DNA from: Palsa-504 sp963839095 | GTDB taxonomy: Bacteria > Actinomycetota > Actinomycetes > Streptosporangiales > Streptosporangiaceae | DNA length: 64,000 nt | NCBI GenBank assembly: GCA_963839095.1 | Contig: CAWIUF010000004.1 | Span: forward strand, 5,106 to 69,105 | Reading direction: 5' to 3' | In this document: positions 1-7,817 of the stretch, piece after piece | Numbering within the stretch: the stretch's first letter is position 1 | Layout: every line of letters starts with the position of its first letter | Position numbers and translations under genes: made by a program | The notes under the pieces: model-generated | The model's input: only the letters and a program-made list of their open reading frames with translations | Database searches by the model: none | Told to the model about the DNA's origin: nothing

Positions 1-81
1 CGTGGTCGCGGCCACCCGTGTGGGGTGCCGCGCGAGAGCGAGGTTACGCAAAGTAGCAGTCATGCTGGGAGCAGGGACTCG

Positions 82-171
82 GACGTGGACCGGTTCGTGG
101 AGCGGGTCACCAGAAAATCGCAGCGCCATGAGTGCAGTCAGTGCGATAACTCGCGCTATCGGTGCAGCTAG
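82..171 (+). pseudogene. Integrase C-terminus-like remnant, copy 1
   Basis: A short open stretch reads DVDRFVERVTR and ends at a TAG 27 bp before the tRNA 3' half at 198. The same VDRFV(D/E)R peptide occurs at 2994-3089 and 5313-5396. A short C-terminal peptide ending just before a tRNA 3' fragment is the arrangement expected at the int-attP end of an actinomycete integrative element. This copy has diverged after VTR. The integrase assignment is inferred from position and weak resemblance only. Confidence 0.4.
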
Positions 172-197
172 CGCGCATGATGCACGAAGCGGTACTT

Positions 198-241
198 CTC
201 ATAATCCGCCGGTCGTGGGTTCGAGCCCCACCCGCCCCACC
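198..241 (+). repeat. tRNA-Met(CAT) 3' half, att-like copy 1
   Basis: Starts with the anticodon loop CTCATAA, then the 3' anticodon stem, a variable loop, a T-arm (GTGGG-TTCGAGC-CCCAC), the acceptor 3' strand CGCCCC and ACC. The 5' half is absent: upstream sequence cannot pair with the anticodon or acceptor strands. This is a tRNA fragment, not a working gene. Identity beginning at the anticodon loop is typical of attachment sites used by one class of tRNA-targeting tyrosine integrases. Confidence 0.8.
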
Positions 242-408
242 TCGCCGATTCCCAGTACAAGCGCGATTTACCGATGTCAGCGGGAGCGGGGGAGCGGGGG
301 AGCGCGTCAGGTATGCCAGGCCGGGACGGCGGTCTTGGGGCAGATCGTCCGGCATGGTGGTCTCGCCTGCCCCCAGCTCGGCTAGGCCTAATCGCACGGG
401 ATAGTGCT
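200..408 (+). repeat. Direct repeat of 10671-10868
   Basis: About 200 bp match the segment at 10671-10868 at roughly 90 percent or better, including the tRNA fragment and the DNA encoding the last residues of the gene at 10770-11897 (opposite strand). Copy 1 has one extra 9-10 bp unit in a G-rich stretch near 285-300. The repeat is longer than an attachment core, so simple integration alone does not explain it. Confidence 0.85.
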
Positions 409-538
409 ATCCGAGGACCAAGATCCAGCACGCTGGCGTGCTCACTTTCTCCAGCGACCGCCTGCTGCCGATCGACCTTGCGATCCGGGACTGGGCCCGG
501 CGCGACGAGGCGGTCGCCGAGCGCCCGCGGCGGGTGGA
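409..538 (+). pseudogene. Fragment of the TetR gene at 16936-17565
   Basis: 130 bp match 17189-17318 with a single visible mismatch (C at 525 against T). In the intact gene this part encodes the centre of the ligand-binding domain. Here it has no start, no helix-turn-helix and no 3' end, and it joins directly to the repeat at 200-408. It cannot make a working regulator. Confidence 0.9.
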
Positions 539-541
539 TCG

Positions 542-569
542 GAGGTCGACCGGCGCGCCGGTCGACCTC
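542..569. repeat. 28-bp perfect palindrome
   Basis: A perfect inverted repeat without spacer: each 14-base arm reads GAGGTCGACCGGCG and the centre lies between 555 and 556. It starts four bases after the TetR fragment stops matching its parent. No T-run follows, so it is not an obvious terminator. It could be an operator, a recombination site or a fold-back junction. The rest of 570-694 holds nothing I recognise apart from ATGTATACGGT at 624, which matches 11 bases at the TetR operator (16882). Confidence 0.85.
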
Positions 570-694
570 GCACAGCTGACCACGAGATCCGCAGCCCAGA
601 GCGGCTGACGCTTACGGAGCCATATGTATACGGTCGAGCAGATCATTAGTCGAAGGGGCGATGGAGCCAAGTTTTCTCTGTAAGTGCGGCGGCT

Positions 695-2155
695 TCAGGA
701 CCGGGTAAGGTCGGTTGCCGGGTTCACCGGGAGGATTACTGATGGGCGGGGCGGCTGGCTGAAGTTGAAGTCGGCCGCCAGGTTGCCGAGGATTTTCACG
801 TTCTCCCGGATGTCAGGTCGCGGGTCGGGACGTCCGTCGGTGCGGGGGTCGATCCGCTGGCCGTGCAGGAAGTCGTCTTCGATGAACTTGTCGTAAGCGT
901 CGAACGACAGGATCTGGTGGTCGATCATGTCCTGCCGGGCGTAGGGGCTGATGACGATGCCGGGCACGCGGAGTCCGTAGCCGTTCTGGTCGACTGCCGG
1001 TGGTGGTACTTGGTCATAGAAGCCACCCCAGTCATCCCAGCTCAGGAAGATGGCGGTGGAGGACCAGTCCGGGCCCTTCATGATCGCGTTGATGAGGCCG
1101 GTGACGTAAGTCTGGCCCGCGCTGACCAGGCCGGGCGGGTGCTCGCTGACCTTCCCCGACGGCGCGATCCAGGACACCGCGGGCAGTGTTCCGGTCTGCG
1201 CCGCCCGGTAGAACCCCGACAGGTCCTCGATGTTGCCTTCCTGATGGTCGGCCTTGACCGTGTTGAAATAGGGCAGCGGGTTCCAGATGCCCGGGGTCTT
1301 GGCGTTCTGCTTGACCGCCGCGCAGGTCATGGCCGTGTCGTCCTCGCAGTCCGGCTGGGTGCCTTTCATCACGTAGTACGCCCACGACACGTGGTTTTTG
1401 TACATCAGGTAGGTCAGGTCGGTCCAGGCATAGATCGGCGCCTTGGCGGCAGCCGCCTTCTTCTTGGGCGGACTGCCGGGGTTCTGCAACGCGTTCCGGC
1501 AGCTGGCGGGGTTGTTGTGCTGGGTGCAGTGCGCTGACCACTCTGACACCAGGAACAGGTGCGAGGGCAGGCTCCAGGACGCGTTGGGTTCGAACATGTG
1601 GTCCTGCAGCACGAAGTCCTTGGCGTAGGCCCAGTAGTTCGGGATCTCCTGGCCGTTGTGGTAGCCCATGACGTCGGACGTGCGGCCGGTTGTGCAAGCC
1701 GGGTTGTTGGGGTCCTTGCAGTTTTTGGTGGAATGTTCGGCCTGGCCGACGAAACCGTTCATCTTCCCGCCGTTGATGTCGGCCGTCGCGTTGGTCGCGC
1801 CGTGCGGCCCGCCGTGGTTGAGATCGGCGGTGTCGTGATAGGGCCGGTCGCAGCCGCCGGTCGCCGGATCAGGCACGCAGACGGCGGGGACGCCGTTGCT
1901 CATCGGAATGCCGTCGGCTCCGGGAAAGGTGCCGAAGTAGCTGTCGAACGAGCGGTTTTCCTGCATGATCACGACAACGTGCTTGATCTTGTGGATGCCC
2001 TGGGCAATGCTGCCTGCCGCCGTACTGGTGCTGGCGGCCGGGCTGGCGCTGGTGCAGGCTGCGAGGGTGAAAAGAGCCGTGCTGACCAGGACACCGAACG
2101 TGACGACCTTGGTCCGGTGCTCGCTAATTACCATGCGAGCATTCAAGACCATCAT
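695..2155 (-). CDS. Phosphoesterase/phospholipase C-family lipoprotein
   Basis: A 486-residue exported protein of the PF04185 phosphoesterase family (phospholipase C and acid phosphatase AcpA relatives), which cleaves phosphate esters outside the cell. The N-terminus has a hydrophobic signal with a lipobox (FTLAAC), so it is probably a lipoprotein. Family motifs are visible: MQENRSFDSYFGT near residue 65 (Glu and Asn metal ligands), SWDDWGGFYD near residue 375 (Asp-Asp ligands), then VPGIVISPYAR. The usual FYDH reads FYDQ. Two start ATGs are adjacent at 2155, and another at 2134 is possible. It is one of the few intact genes in this decayed region. Substrate unknown. Confidence 0.85.
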   Translation of the reverse strand: MMVLNARMVISEHRTKVVTFGVLVSTALFTLAACTSASPAASTSTAAGSIAQGIHKIKHVVVIMQENRSFDSYFGTFPGADGIPMSNGVPAVCVPDPATGGCDRPYHDTADLNHGGPHGATNATADINGGKMNGFVGQAEHSTKNCKDPNNPACTTGRTSDVMGYHNGQEIPNYWAYAKDFVLQDHMFEPNASWSLPSHLFLVSEWSAHCTQHNNPASCRNALQNPGSPPKKKAAAAKAPIYAWTDLTYLMYKNHVSWAYYVMKGTQPDCEDDTAMTCAAVKQNAKTPGIWNPLPYFNTVKADHQEGNIEDLSGFYRAAQTGTLPAVSWIAPSGKVSEHPPGLVSAGQTYVTGLINAIMKGPDWSSTAIFLSWDDWGGFYDQVPPPAVDQNGYGLRVPGIVISPYARQDMIDHQILSFDAYDKFIEDDFLHGQRIDPRTDGRPDPRPDIRENVKILGNLAADFNFSQPPRPSVILPVNPATDLTRS

Positions 2156-2462
2156 GCTGGGCGGCCTGATTCAGAACGCTGAGCGGTCTGCTTGATGCTG
2201 CTGCGGGTCGGCGGTGGGCCTGCCGTGAGCCGGCTGAGAACGCCGGGAGCGGCCTGTGCACGTCCGGCAGCCCGTGGATGAGCCGGACTGGGGTTGCGGT
2301 CACAGATCTTGGACCTGACCAGCTCGGCGCAGACTCGGCCAGGGCTAGGAACACCAGGGCCAGCAGCGTGGCAGCCAGCCCGCAATAGTCATTGCGGAGC
2401 CTGCCGTAGACCGCCGTGTTGTGACGTCAGGCTGTCGGTCCACTTCGTTACCATTGACCCTC
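2156..2462. other. Non-coding gap
   Basis: About 300 bp between the phosphoesterase start and the broken antitoxin. Short frames are present on both strands but none shows a recognisable domain. It must hold the promoter of the phosphoesterase gene; I see no convincing -35/-10 pair or operator. Confidence 0.5.
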
Positions 2463-2690
2463 ATGAGCGAACGCCCGCCGGCGACACCCAGAAAAGAAAT
2501 AGCGGCCAGGTAGTAGCGGTGGTCGTGCCCATCGAGGAGTACCAGCAGCTGCGCCGGGCGAGCAAGAGCAGCAGGTCAACGAGGAGTTCGACGCTGCCCG
2601 GGCCAGCTACCTGGCCCGGCGTGAGGCCGGGGCGATCCGCTACGTATCGCACGAGGAAGCGGGTCGCCGCCTGGGCATGCCACCCCGGTG
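2463..2690 (+). pseudogene. Broken type II antitoxin (Phd/RelB-like)
   Basis: One frame carries VVAVVVPIEEYQQLRRA, typical of the middle of Phd/YefM antitoxins. A one-base shift near 2560 moves to another frame that reads EEFDAARASYLARREAG and ends with RLGMPPR and TGA overlapping the GTG of the toxin. The start region is also out of frame. Layout (antitoxin directly followed by a RelE-like toxin) and motif support the call. With at least one frameshift it is unlikely to work. Confidence 0.6.
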
Positions 2691-2933
2691 ACCTATCAGG
2701 TCACCTGGGAGATTCAGGCTCTAGACCGGCGGCGGCTTCCTCCGCGATGATCCCGTCGGTGTCACTGCGCTCAGGGGCACTGCCAGCTCGCCGGTGAGCC
2801 GCGGCCGCCGGAGTCGTTCCCGTACGGGTCGCCGGATCTGCGCCGCCTGCGAGCAGGGCGGTACCGCGCCTTCTACACGATCGACGAAGAACAGCGGGTA
2901 GTCCAGATCGACCACGTTGCCCGCCCGCCGTAG
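2688..2933 (+). pseudogene. Broken RelE/ParE-like toxin
   Basis: Starts at a GTG overlapping the antitoxin stop and reads VTYQVTWEIQALDR, a RelE-type N-terminus. The frame then stops near 2750, while the other frames hold FLRDDPVG and, at the end, SPDLRRLRAGRYRAFYTID followed by VVQIDHVARPP and TAG. That C-terminus (L-R-x-G-x-Y-R-x-x-Y) is the RelE family signature. At least two frame changes are needed to join the pieces, so this is a dead mRNA-interferase gene. Confidence 0.65.
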
Positions 2934-2993
2934 CCCTGGCCTATCAAGCCCCTGTCGGCGGTAACGTTCTGTAGCTGGCATCCGGTGATCACC

Positions 2994-3089
2994 ATGGAAG
3001 GCGTGGACCGGTTCGTGGACCGCGCTATCAGTGCAAACGGTGCAATCAGGGTCATCGGCGGCACGGCTCCGCGGTATCCGTGCAGGTAG
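2994..3089 (+). pseudogene. Integrase C-terminus-like remnant, copy 2
   Basis: Reads MEGVDRFVDRAISANGAIR and ends at TAG 26 bp before the second tRNA 3' half. Open frame continues upstream as WHPVIT, which recalls the RPVITEGA-type ends of actinomycete tyrosine integrases. It is the least degraded of the three copies. No catalytic R-H-R-Y residues lie in this frame upstream, so the body of the enzyme is gone. Identity as an integrase end is inference. Confidence 0.45.
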
Positions 3090-3115
3090 CGTGCATCATG
3101 CACGAAGCCGTACTT

Positions 3116-3159
3116 CTCATAATCCGCCGGTCGTGGGTTCGAGCCCCACCCGCCCCACC
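3116..3159 (+). repeat. tRNA-Met(CAT) 3' half, att-like copy 2
   Basis: Identical to copy 1 from the anticodon loop CTCATAA through the acceptor strand and ACC. The roughly 40 bases before it (from GTGCAG through GTACTT) are also shared with copy 1, including a near-palindrome GTGCATCATGCAC. Sequence after the ACC differs from the other copies. As in copy 1 there is no tRNA 5' half. Confidence 0.8.
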
Positions 3160-3236
3160 CGCAGTTTCACCAGTGGTCGCGGCCACGCGGACGAGGACCT
3201 CGACGGTCGACCTGGCGCCGTCTCGTGCCGAATCGC

Positions 3237-4268
3237 TTAGCTGCGGAGGGCGTTACGGCAGATAACCAGCGCCTGCTGGATGTCCGCGGAGCTGATGCCG
3301 TGATGGGTCACGAAGCGAACCAGGTCCGGGCCGTATTCTCCGCCGAGCAACCCCTGGTCCGAGCATCCGGTGAGGAAGTCGGCCGCGTGCATGTTCTTCA
3401 ACCGGAAATACGCGATGTTGGTCTGGACCCTGCTGAGGTCACAGTCGATCCCCGGCATCTCGGCCATGCCCTCGGCCAGCGAGCGCGCGTTTTCATGGTC
3501 ATCGGCGAGCCGCCCCGTCATTGTCGCCAGGGCTACCAGGCCAGCGGCGGCTAGGACACCGGCCTGCCGCATACCCCCGCCCAGCATCTTGCGCCAGCGT
3601 CTGGCTTGCCTGATCTTCCCCGCTGGTCCGCACAGCATGCTGCCGACCGGGCAGCACAACCCCTTGGACAGGCAGAACGAGACCGTGTTGGCGTACTGCG
3701 CGATAGCCCGGACATCCGCGCCGGTCGCGACGGATGCGTTAAAGATCCGGGCGCCGTCCACGTGCACAGCCAGGCCGCTGGAGCGGGCAGCCTCGGAAAG
3801 ACGCCGCAGATCCTGCTCGGGCCAGGCGACTCCGCCGTGCCAGTTATGCGTGTTCTCGATAATGACGGCAGCGGACAGCGGCTGGTGGTCATCGTCGGTC
3901 GGGCGGAGCGCGGTCAGGAGTTGCGCCGGGCTCAGTATGCCGCGCTCCGTCGGGACCTGCCGGACCTGGATACCTCCGACCATCGCGGCTCCAGCCGCCT
4001 CGTTCAGGAACAAGTGGGAGTCAGCATCCGCGATGACCTCTTGCCCGGAACGAGCGTTGACGAGCAGCCCGAGCAGATTACCCATCGTCCCGCTGGCAAC
4101 GAACAGGGCCGCTTCCTTGCCCATCCGATCGGCCGCCGTCTCCTCCAGCCGTCTGACGGTCGGGTCCTCGCCAAACACATCGTCACCGAGCGGTGCGCTC
4201 GTCATGGCCCGGAGCATGTCCTCCGTGGGAAGCGTCACCGTGTCGGAGCGCAGGTCAATCTTGCTCAT
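3237..4268 (-). CDS. ltaE: Low-specificity L-threonine aldolase
   Basis: A 343-residue PLP enzyme that splits L-threonine or allo-threonine to glycine and acetaldehyde in the cytoplasm. The start reads MSKIDLRSDTVTLPT, the usual beginning of this family. The pocket motif HVDGARIFNA precedes the PLP-lysine segment SFCLSKGLCCPVGS (about residue 200). Length matches the family. An upstream TTG at 4274 is an alternative start, but the ATG at 4268 fits the family better. It lies alone between att-like remnants and appears intact, so it may be cargo of a lost element or a displaced host gene. Confidence 0.92.
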   Translation of the reverse strand: MSKIDLRSDTVTLPTEDMLRAMTSAPLGDDVFGEDPTVRRLEETAADRMGKEAALFVASGTMGNLLGLLVNARSGQEVIADADSHLFLNEAAGAAMVGGIQVRQVPTERGILSPAQLLTALRPTDDDHQPLSAAVIIENTHNWHGGVAWPEQDLRRLSEAARSSGLAVHVDGARIFNASVATGADVRAIAQYANTVSFCLSKGLCCPVGSMLCGPAGKIRQARRWRKMLGGGMRQAGVLAAAGLVALATMTGRLADDHENARSLAEGMAEMPGIDCDLSRVQTNIAYFRLKNMHAADFLTGCSDQGLLGGEYGPDLVRFVTHHGISSADIQQALVICRNALRS

Positions 4269-4581
4269 GTCCAACTCGCTTCGCGCGATAGGTCATCACT
4301 GCTGCCGAAGGCACTGACCCGAGGGCTCACGGGCCGGGGATGTTACCGATTTTCCGCCAGGGTACGCGCAGTGCGGCCGCTGGACTTCGCTGCGGCTCCA
4401 TCCCGGACCTCCCCTCGTGACTGAGGCATGAGCGAGGCCGGTTGCCGCCACGAGTTCCTCCCGGGAAGCCGGGGCGGGACCGGCAACCAGACGCACCGGG
4501 AGCGGGTCACCTTCGAGCACAAGATCGCGGTTCGTATGGTGACACGTTCGGCCCACTTTACGGTCGGCACGCCGTTCGGGG
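4269..4581. other. Gap with no recognised gene
   Basis: About 310 bp upstream of ltaE. A minus-strand frame contains NRDLVLEGDPLPVRLVAG, which has protein-like composition but matches no family I know and has no clear start. It may be another coding remnant. Confidence 0.4.
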
Positions 4582-5168
4582 TTAGCTGATCCAGTTCACC
4601 TGGATGATGACCACGCGTTCGCCGCGGACGTCGGTCAGGTAGACGAGCATTAACGGGCCCCGCTGGACGGTGCGCAGTCCCGGCGGCTCGCCGGCGAATT
4701 CCCGCCCGTCGAGGAAGATCATCGATTCGCGGACGGTCAGTTCCTCGGCTACCTGACGGACCGCCTTCAGTGCGGCAGGTGGCAGCCCGCCGAGGAGGTC
4801 ATCGTGACGATTCCCAGTGCCGCGGCCACCCGCGACCTCGCGGTAGGCCGCCTGGACGATCTCGGCGGCTTCCCGGACCGCCTGGTTCGGACGGCGGGGT
4901 CGGGGTCGGCGAGGGCTCGTTCGGTGGGTGCAGCTGGGCGGCGGCCGAGGGCCGCCGCTCGATGGCGACGGCGGCAACCCAGCGCTGGTAGAAGTGGCGG
5001 ATGGGGAAGACGCTGTCCTCTTCCCCGCCTGGTGAAGGCGTCCTGGATCTCCTGGAAGAACTCCGGCAGCCGGGCCGGGGACCGGGGCGACCGCCTGGCG
5101 CAGAGCGGGCAGCGACAGGACGGCACGGAAATCAACGGCTGGTCACCCCGCGGGTACTCGGCAGTCAC
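4582..5168 (-). pseudogene. Frameshifted hypothetical protein
   Basis: Three minus-strand frames join into one plausible protein. It starts MTAEYPRGDQPLI with a possible zinc motif (SCRCPLCARR) and EFFQEIQDAFTRRG. After a shift it reads FPIRHFYQRWVAAVAIERRP, and after another AVREAAEIVQAAYREVAGG, then a well-formed C-terminus with FLDGREFAGEPPG and VVIIQVNWIS. The pieces have coherent composition, so this looks like one gene of about 190 residues broken by two frameshifts. Function unknown. Confidence 0.5.
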
Positions 5169-5297
5169 CCAGCCCGCCTCCTTGACGTCCAGCAGCAGAA
5201 TAAGCCGTGCCGCGCCTCGAGGCGGAGTCTGGCATTCGCCCGCGCGGGGGGGGGCTGGGCGCTCGTGATGGCGTTACCACAGTAACAGGACGGGAGG

Positions 5298-5396
5298 ATG
5301 CCGGCGCTTGCCGTGGACCGGTTCGTGGACCGAGCCACCCGTGCCAACGGTGCAATGAGCGCCATCGGCGGCACGGCTCCGTGGCATCGGTGCTAG
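5298..5396 (+). pseudogene. Integrase C-terminus-like remnant, copy 3
   Basis: Reads MPALAVDRFVDRATRANGA and closely matches copy 2 (VDRFVDRAISANGA), including the following IGGTAP segment, before TAG. A GGGAGG lies just upstream of its ATG. Unlike the other two copies no tRNA fragment follows: the match ends at the stop codon. This may be the end of an element whose att site was lost. Confidence 0.45.
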
Positions 5397-5608
5397 CTGT
5401 GCTCGTTGTGCCGGGCTGCCGCCTTGGCGGGGGTCAGCGTGAACGCGGCCCAGAAGATCAGCGCGGCTACGGCGAAGAGCGCCGCTCCCCACTGGTAGCC
5501 GTGCGCGATAAGGATGATGCCCAGGATCAGGTTCCAGGCGCCGGCGGTGATGCGGATGCCGGTGACGCCGTGGGGGTGACGGTATCCCCATGACCGTGCT
5601 GCAGACAT
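5393..5608 (-). CDS. Small two-helix membrane protein
   Basis: A 71-residue protein starting MSAARSWGYRHPHG. Two hydrophobic stretches (AGAWNLILGIILIAHGY and ALFAVAALIFWAAFTL) should cross the membrane as a hairpin, with a basic C-terminus (AKAAARHNEHS). Small proteins of this shape are common in actinobacteria and usually have no assigned role. Its last bases overlap the stop of the copy-3 remnant on the other strand. The frame is intact. Confidence 0.6.
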   Translation of the reverse strand: MSAARSWGYRHPHGVTGIRITAGAWNLILGIILIAHGYQWGAALFAVAALIFWAAFTLTPAKAAARHNEHS

Positions 5609-5778
5609 CGCGTGCTCTCTTGCGAGCGGTGCCCGGCCTGTCCGGCCACCTGTCTCTATGCTCTTGCACGCCGGGCGGGGATCCATCATGCGACCACCCG
5701 AACCCCAGGTACGCCTACCACGATCCCGGGTCCAGCCTCCGGCAGCGCCGGTAACTGTTTCAGGGGCACCACGCCAGA

Positions 5779-5892
5779 ATGGCCGTAGACGGGCTGCGGG
5801 TGCGGGATCAAGCTCAACGTCAAAAGGACCTCCGCCACCTCAACGTGAGGCGCTACGAGAGCTGGTACCAGGTGATCCTTGACGATTTCTAG
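5779..5892 (+). CDS. Small ORF or gene-end remnant (37 codons)
   Basis: Reads MAVDGLRVRDQAQRQKDLR and ends SWYQVILDDF. The codons show a protein-like pattern, mostly G or C in the third position, and the sequence is charged and helix-prone. Open frame extends back to a TAA at 5750, so it may be the last part of a lost gene rather than a microprotein. No strong ribosome-binding site is seen before the ATG. Confidence 0.3.
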   Translation: MAVDGLRVRDQAQRQKDLRHLNVRRYESWYQVILDDF

Positions 5893-6014
5893 ACTTGATC
5901 CTCCGCCCTGTCGCTGGCCCCGGTCTAACCGCCGTGGAGCCGAACGCTCTGGGGATTTTCTGCCATAGCAAGGTAGAGACCATCATCCAGCTGCGGTAGA
6001 GGAGCCATCGGCAG

Positions 6015-7005
6015 ATGAGAGCAGGCAAAGCCAGCGAAGACAGCCGAGGGCACCGTCCCGTCAGTGGCGGCGCGACGACTGATGTCGGCCACGCGAGCGG
6101 CGTTGACGGGCTAATCGCCGCGAGGGTGGGCCTTGCGGACCAGCTGCGGGCCAGCGGCCGGGCAGGCCCGGCAGTGAGCGCCGTTTTCGGGATAGTTCCC
6201 CGGCACGCCTTCCTGTCTCAGATCGAAGCTGAGAACGCCTATCAGGACTCCGCCATCGTGATCAAGTCAGATGCCAGCGGCCTGCCGGTGGGCGCGTCCA
6301 CCCAGCCCGCCATCATGGCGATCATGCTTGGCCAGCTCGGGCTCGCCAATGGGCAGCGTGTGCTCGAGATCAGTACCGGCACCGGCTACAACGCGGCACT
6401 GATCGCCGAGATCATCGGCGACCCGAATGCCGTCGTCACGATCGATGTCGAACCTGACCTGATCGAGCAGGCACGTGTGAACCTGGCGCCAGCTGAAGAA
6501 CACAGGAAGGCAAGGGCGATGATCGACACACTGATCCGGTCGGCTCCCCCGGACGGCGCGACCGATGGCCAGACTCCGGCTGCGGTCGAGGGGCGCCCGT
6601 CCGGGCTCGCCCGGCATGCGACGTCGGCGCCGGGGGCGGCTGTGGGCACTCCTGCACGCTCAGGCTCTGCTCGCGGCCCGGCCGCGGACGGGGCCGGCAT
6701 CGAAGATGACTCGCGGCGTATGGCTGGCCCGGGGCAAGGTGACCCGTGGCTATCTAGCTGCTGCCGGTTACGCCGGCGGGCTGACCCAGCGCGGCGACTT
6801 CGGGATTGTTGTCCAGGGCTACGGCGCGGCCGGGACCAGCCTCGCTGAGCACCTGGCCCGGCAGGCGGCCGTCTGGGACCGGCTACGCAGGCCGGGCGCT
6901 GACAGTCTGGAACTTGCCGCCTATCCGGCAGGCACGCTTGTGAAGGCGCCCGGAGGCAGCGTGAGATCACACAGTGGTACGGCCACAATGGCGGCGTGGC
7001 GCTGA
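6015..7005 (+). pseudogene. Broken protein-isoaspartate-type methyltransferase (FxLD system-like)
   Basis: The N-terminal frame holds FGIVPRHAFLSQIEAENAY and the SAM-binding stretch VLEISTGTGYNAALIAEI, as in protein-L-isoaspartate O-methyltransferases. Homology stops near 6500, where a deletion and frame change occur. The C-terminus then continues in another frame from about 6720 with GGLTQRGDFGIVVQGYG and AAYPAGTLVKAPGG. That tail resembles methyltransferases of FxLD lanthipeptide systems, where a short tail with PAGT is usual. No precursor peptide or LanB-like enzyme is visible nearby. The gene is broken; the FxLD link is tentative. Confidence 0.55.
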
Positions 7006-7013
7006 GGAGCGAT

Positions 7014-7569
7014 GTGGAATCAGACAGTGACCTGATTGAACGGTCAGTACGCGGCCGTCCCGAAGCGTTCGTTGAGGTGGTCCGCGTCACGAGGTTGCCA
7101 TTCATGGCTTCCTCGCCCGCCGAGCGCGACGTCAGGATGCCGATGATCTGCTAGCCGAGGTATGGATGCGCGCCTTCGCAGCACGGACCGGCTACGACCT
7201 GGGCTACAGCGACGCGCGGCCGTGGCTTTACGGGATCGCCCGGAATGTGCTGCGCAGCCACTGGAGAAACAGTAGCGGCGCATATTACGACGCCCCCGAC
7301 GAGACAGTTGACCCTGTGGGACGACGTGAATGACCGGCTGGAATCTATCGGCCGGAGTACAAGCACTGGCGTCGGCGGTGCGGGCACTTCCGGCCGCTGA
7401 ACGTGAAGTCCTGCTGCTCGTGGCGTGGGAGCAGCTCACGCCGGCGGAGGCCGCAAAAGTGCTTGGAGTTCCGCAAGGCACGGCACGGAGTCGCCTGCAC
7501 CGGGCTCGAGCCGTACTGCGTCGCGTGCTCAGCGCACACGGCGCCGAGGGTGCTGAGGTGAAAAAATGA
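7014..7569 (+). pseudogene. Broken ECF sigma factor
   Basis: Starts at GTG with VESDSDLIERSVRGRPEAF, a common opening for sigma-70 ECF factors. Region 2 (DADDLLAEVWMRAFAAR, then RPWLYGIARNVLRSHWR) is in a second frame, and region 4 (LPAAEREVLLLVAWEQL, then EAAKVLGVPQGTARSRLHRA) is in a third frame from 7330. At least two frameshifts separate them, so no full sigma factor can be made. The stop overlaps the next gene's ATG (ATGA), the usual sigma/partner coupling. Confidence 0.75.
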
Positions 7570-7817
7570 GCAGGGACAACGAAGAGCCCCAGATCACTGA
7601 CCAGCTATGTGCAATCGGTCAGGTCGAGCCGCCCTCTGCCAGCGTGCTCGACGACGCGCGCGAAACGCTGTGGTCAGCTATTGCCGATGAAATGCTCGAT
7701 AGCGGCCTCGCGGACAGGCAGACGACATCGGCAGGATCAGATGAGGATGGTCGCACGGCACGACGACGCCAGCAGAACCGCTCGCAAAATATCGAGCGCC
7801 GCCTAGGAAACGCTTGA
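7566..7817 (+). CDS. Putative sigma-partner protein, truncated
   Basis: An 83-residue frame starting MSRDNEEPQITDQLCAIG, translationally coupled to the broken sigma gene by an ATGA overlap. The segment SASVLDDARETLWSAIADEM resembles the opening of the larger CU044_5270-type membrane proteins that accompany such sigma factors. Those continue with a membrane helix and a long outer domain, both absent here. The end (RRRQQNRSQNIERR) looks like a run-off. Probably a 5' remnant. Confidence 0.4.
   Translation: MSRDNEEPQITDQLCAIGQVEPPSASVLDDARETLWSAIADEMLDSGLADRQTTSAGSDEDGRTARRRQQNRSQNIERRLGNA

Noticed and set aside
2..15. GTGGTCGCGGCCAC, repeated at 3172-3185
   Set aside because: Near-palindromic and shared, but too short and GC-rich to call a site; may be flank of a further att copy left of the window.
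198..241. A functional tRNA-Met gene
   Set aside because: The 5' half is missing and the upstream bases cannot pair with the acceptor or anticodon strands. The same holds at 3116 and 10672.
162..404. Frames over the tRNA fragments (for example NPPVVGSSPTRPT and MRPVGLEPTTGGL)
   Set aside because: These are well-known false translations of tRNA T-arm sequence; the DNA is better explained as tRNA 3' halves.
6015..7817. A lanthipeptide gene cluster
   Set aside because: Only one broken methyltransferase has weak FxLD features; no precursor, dehydratase or cyclase was found.
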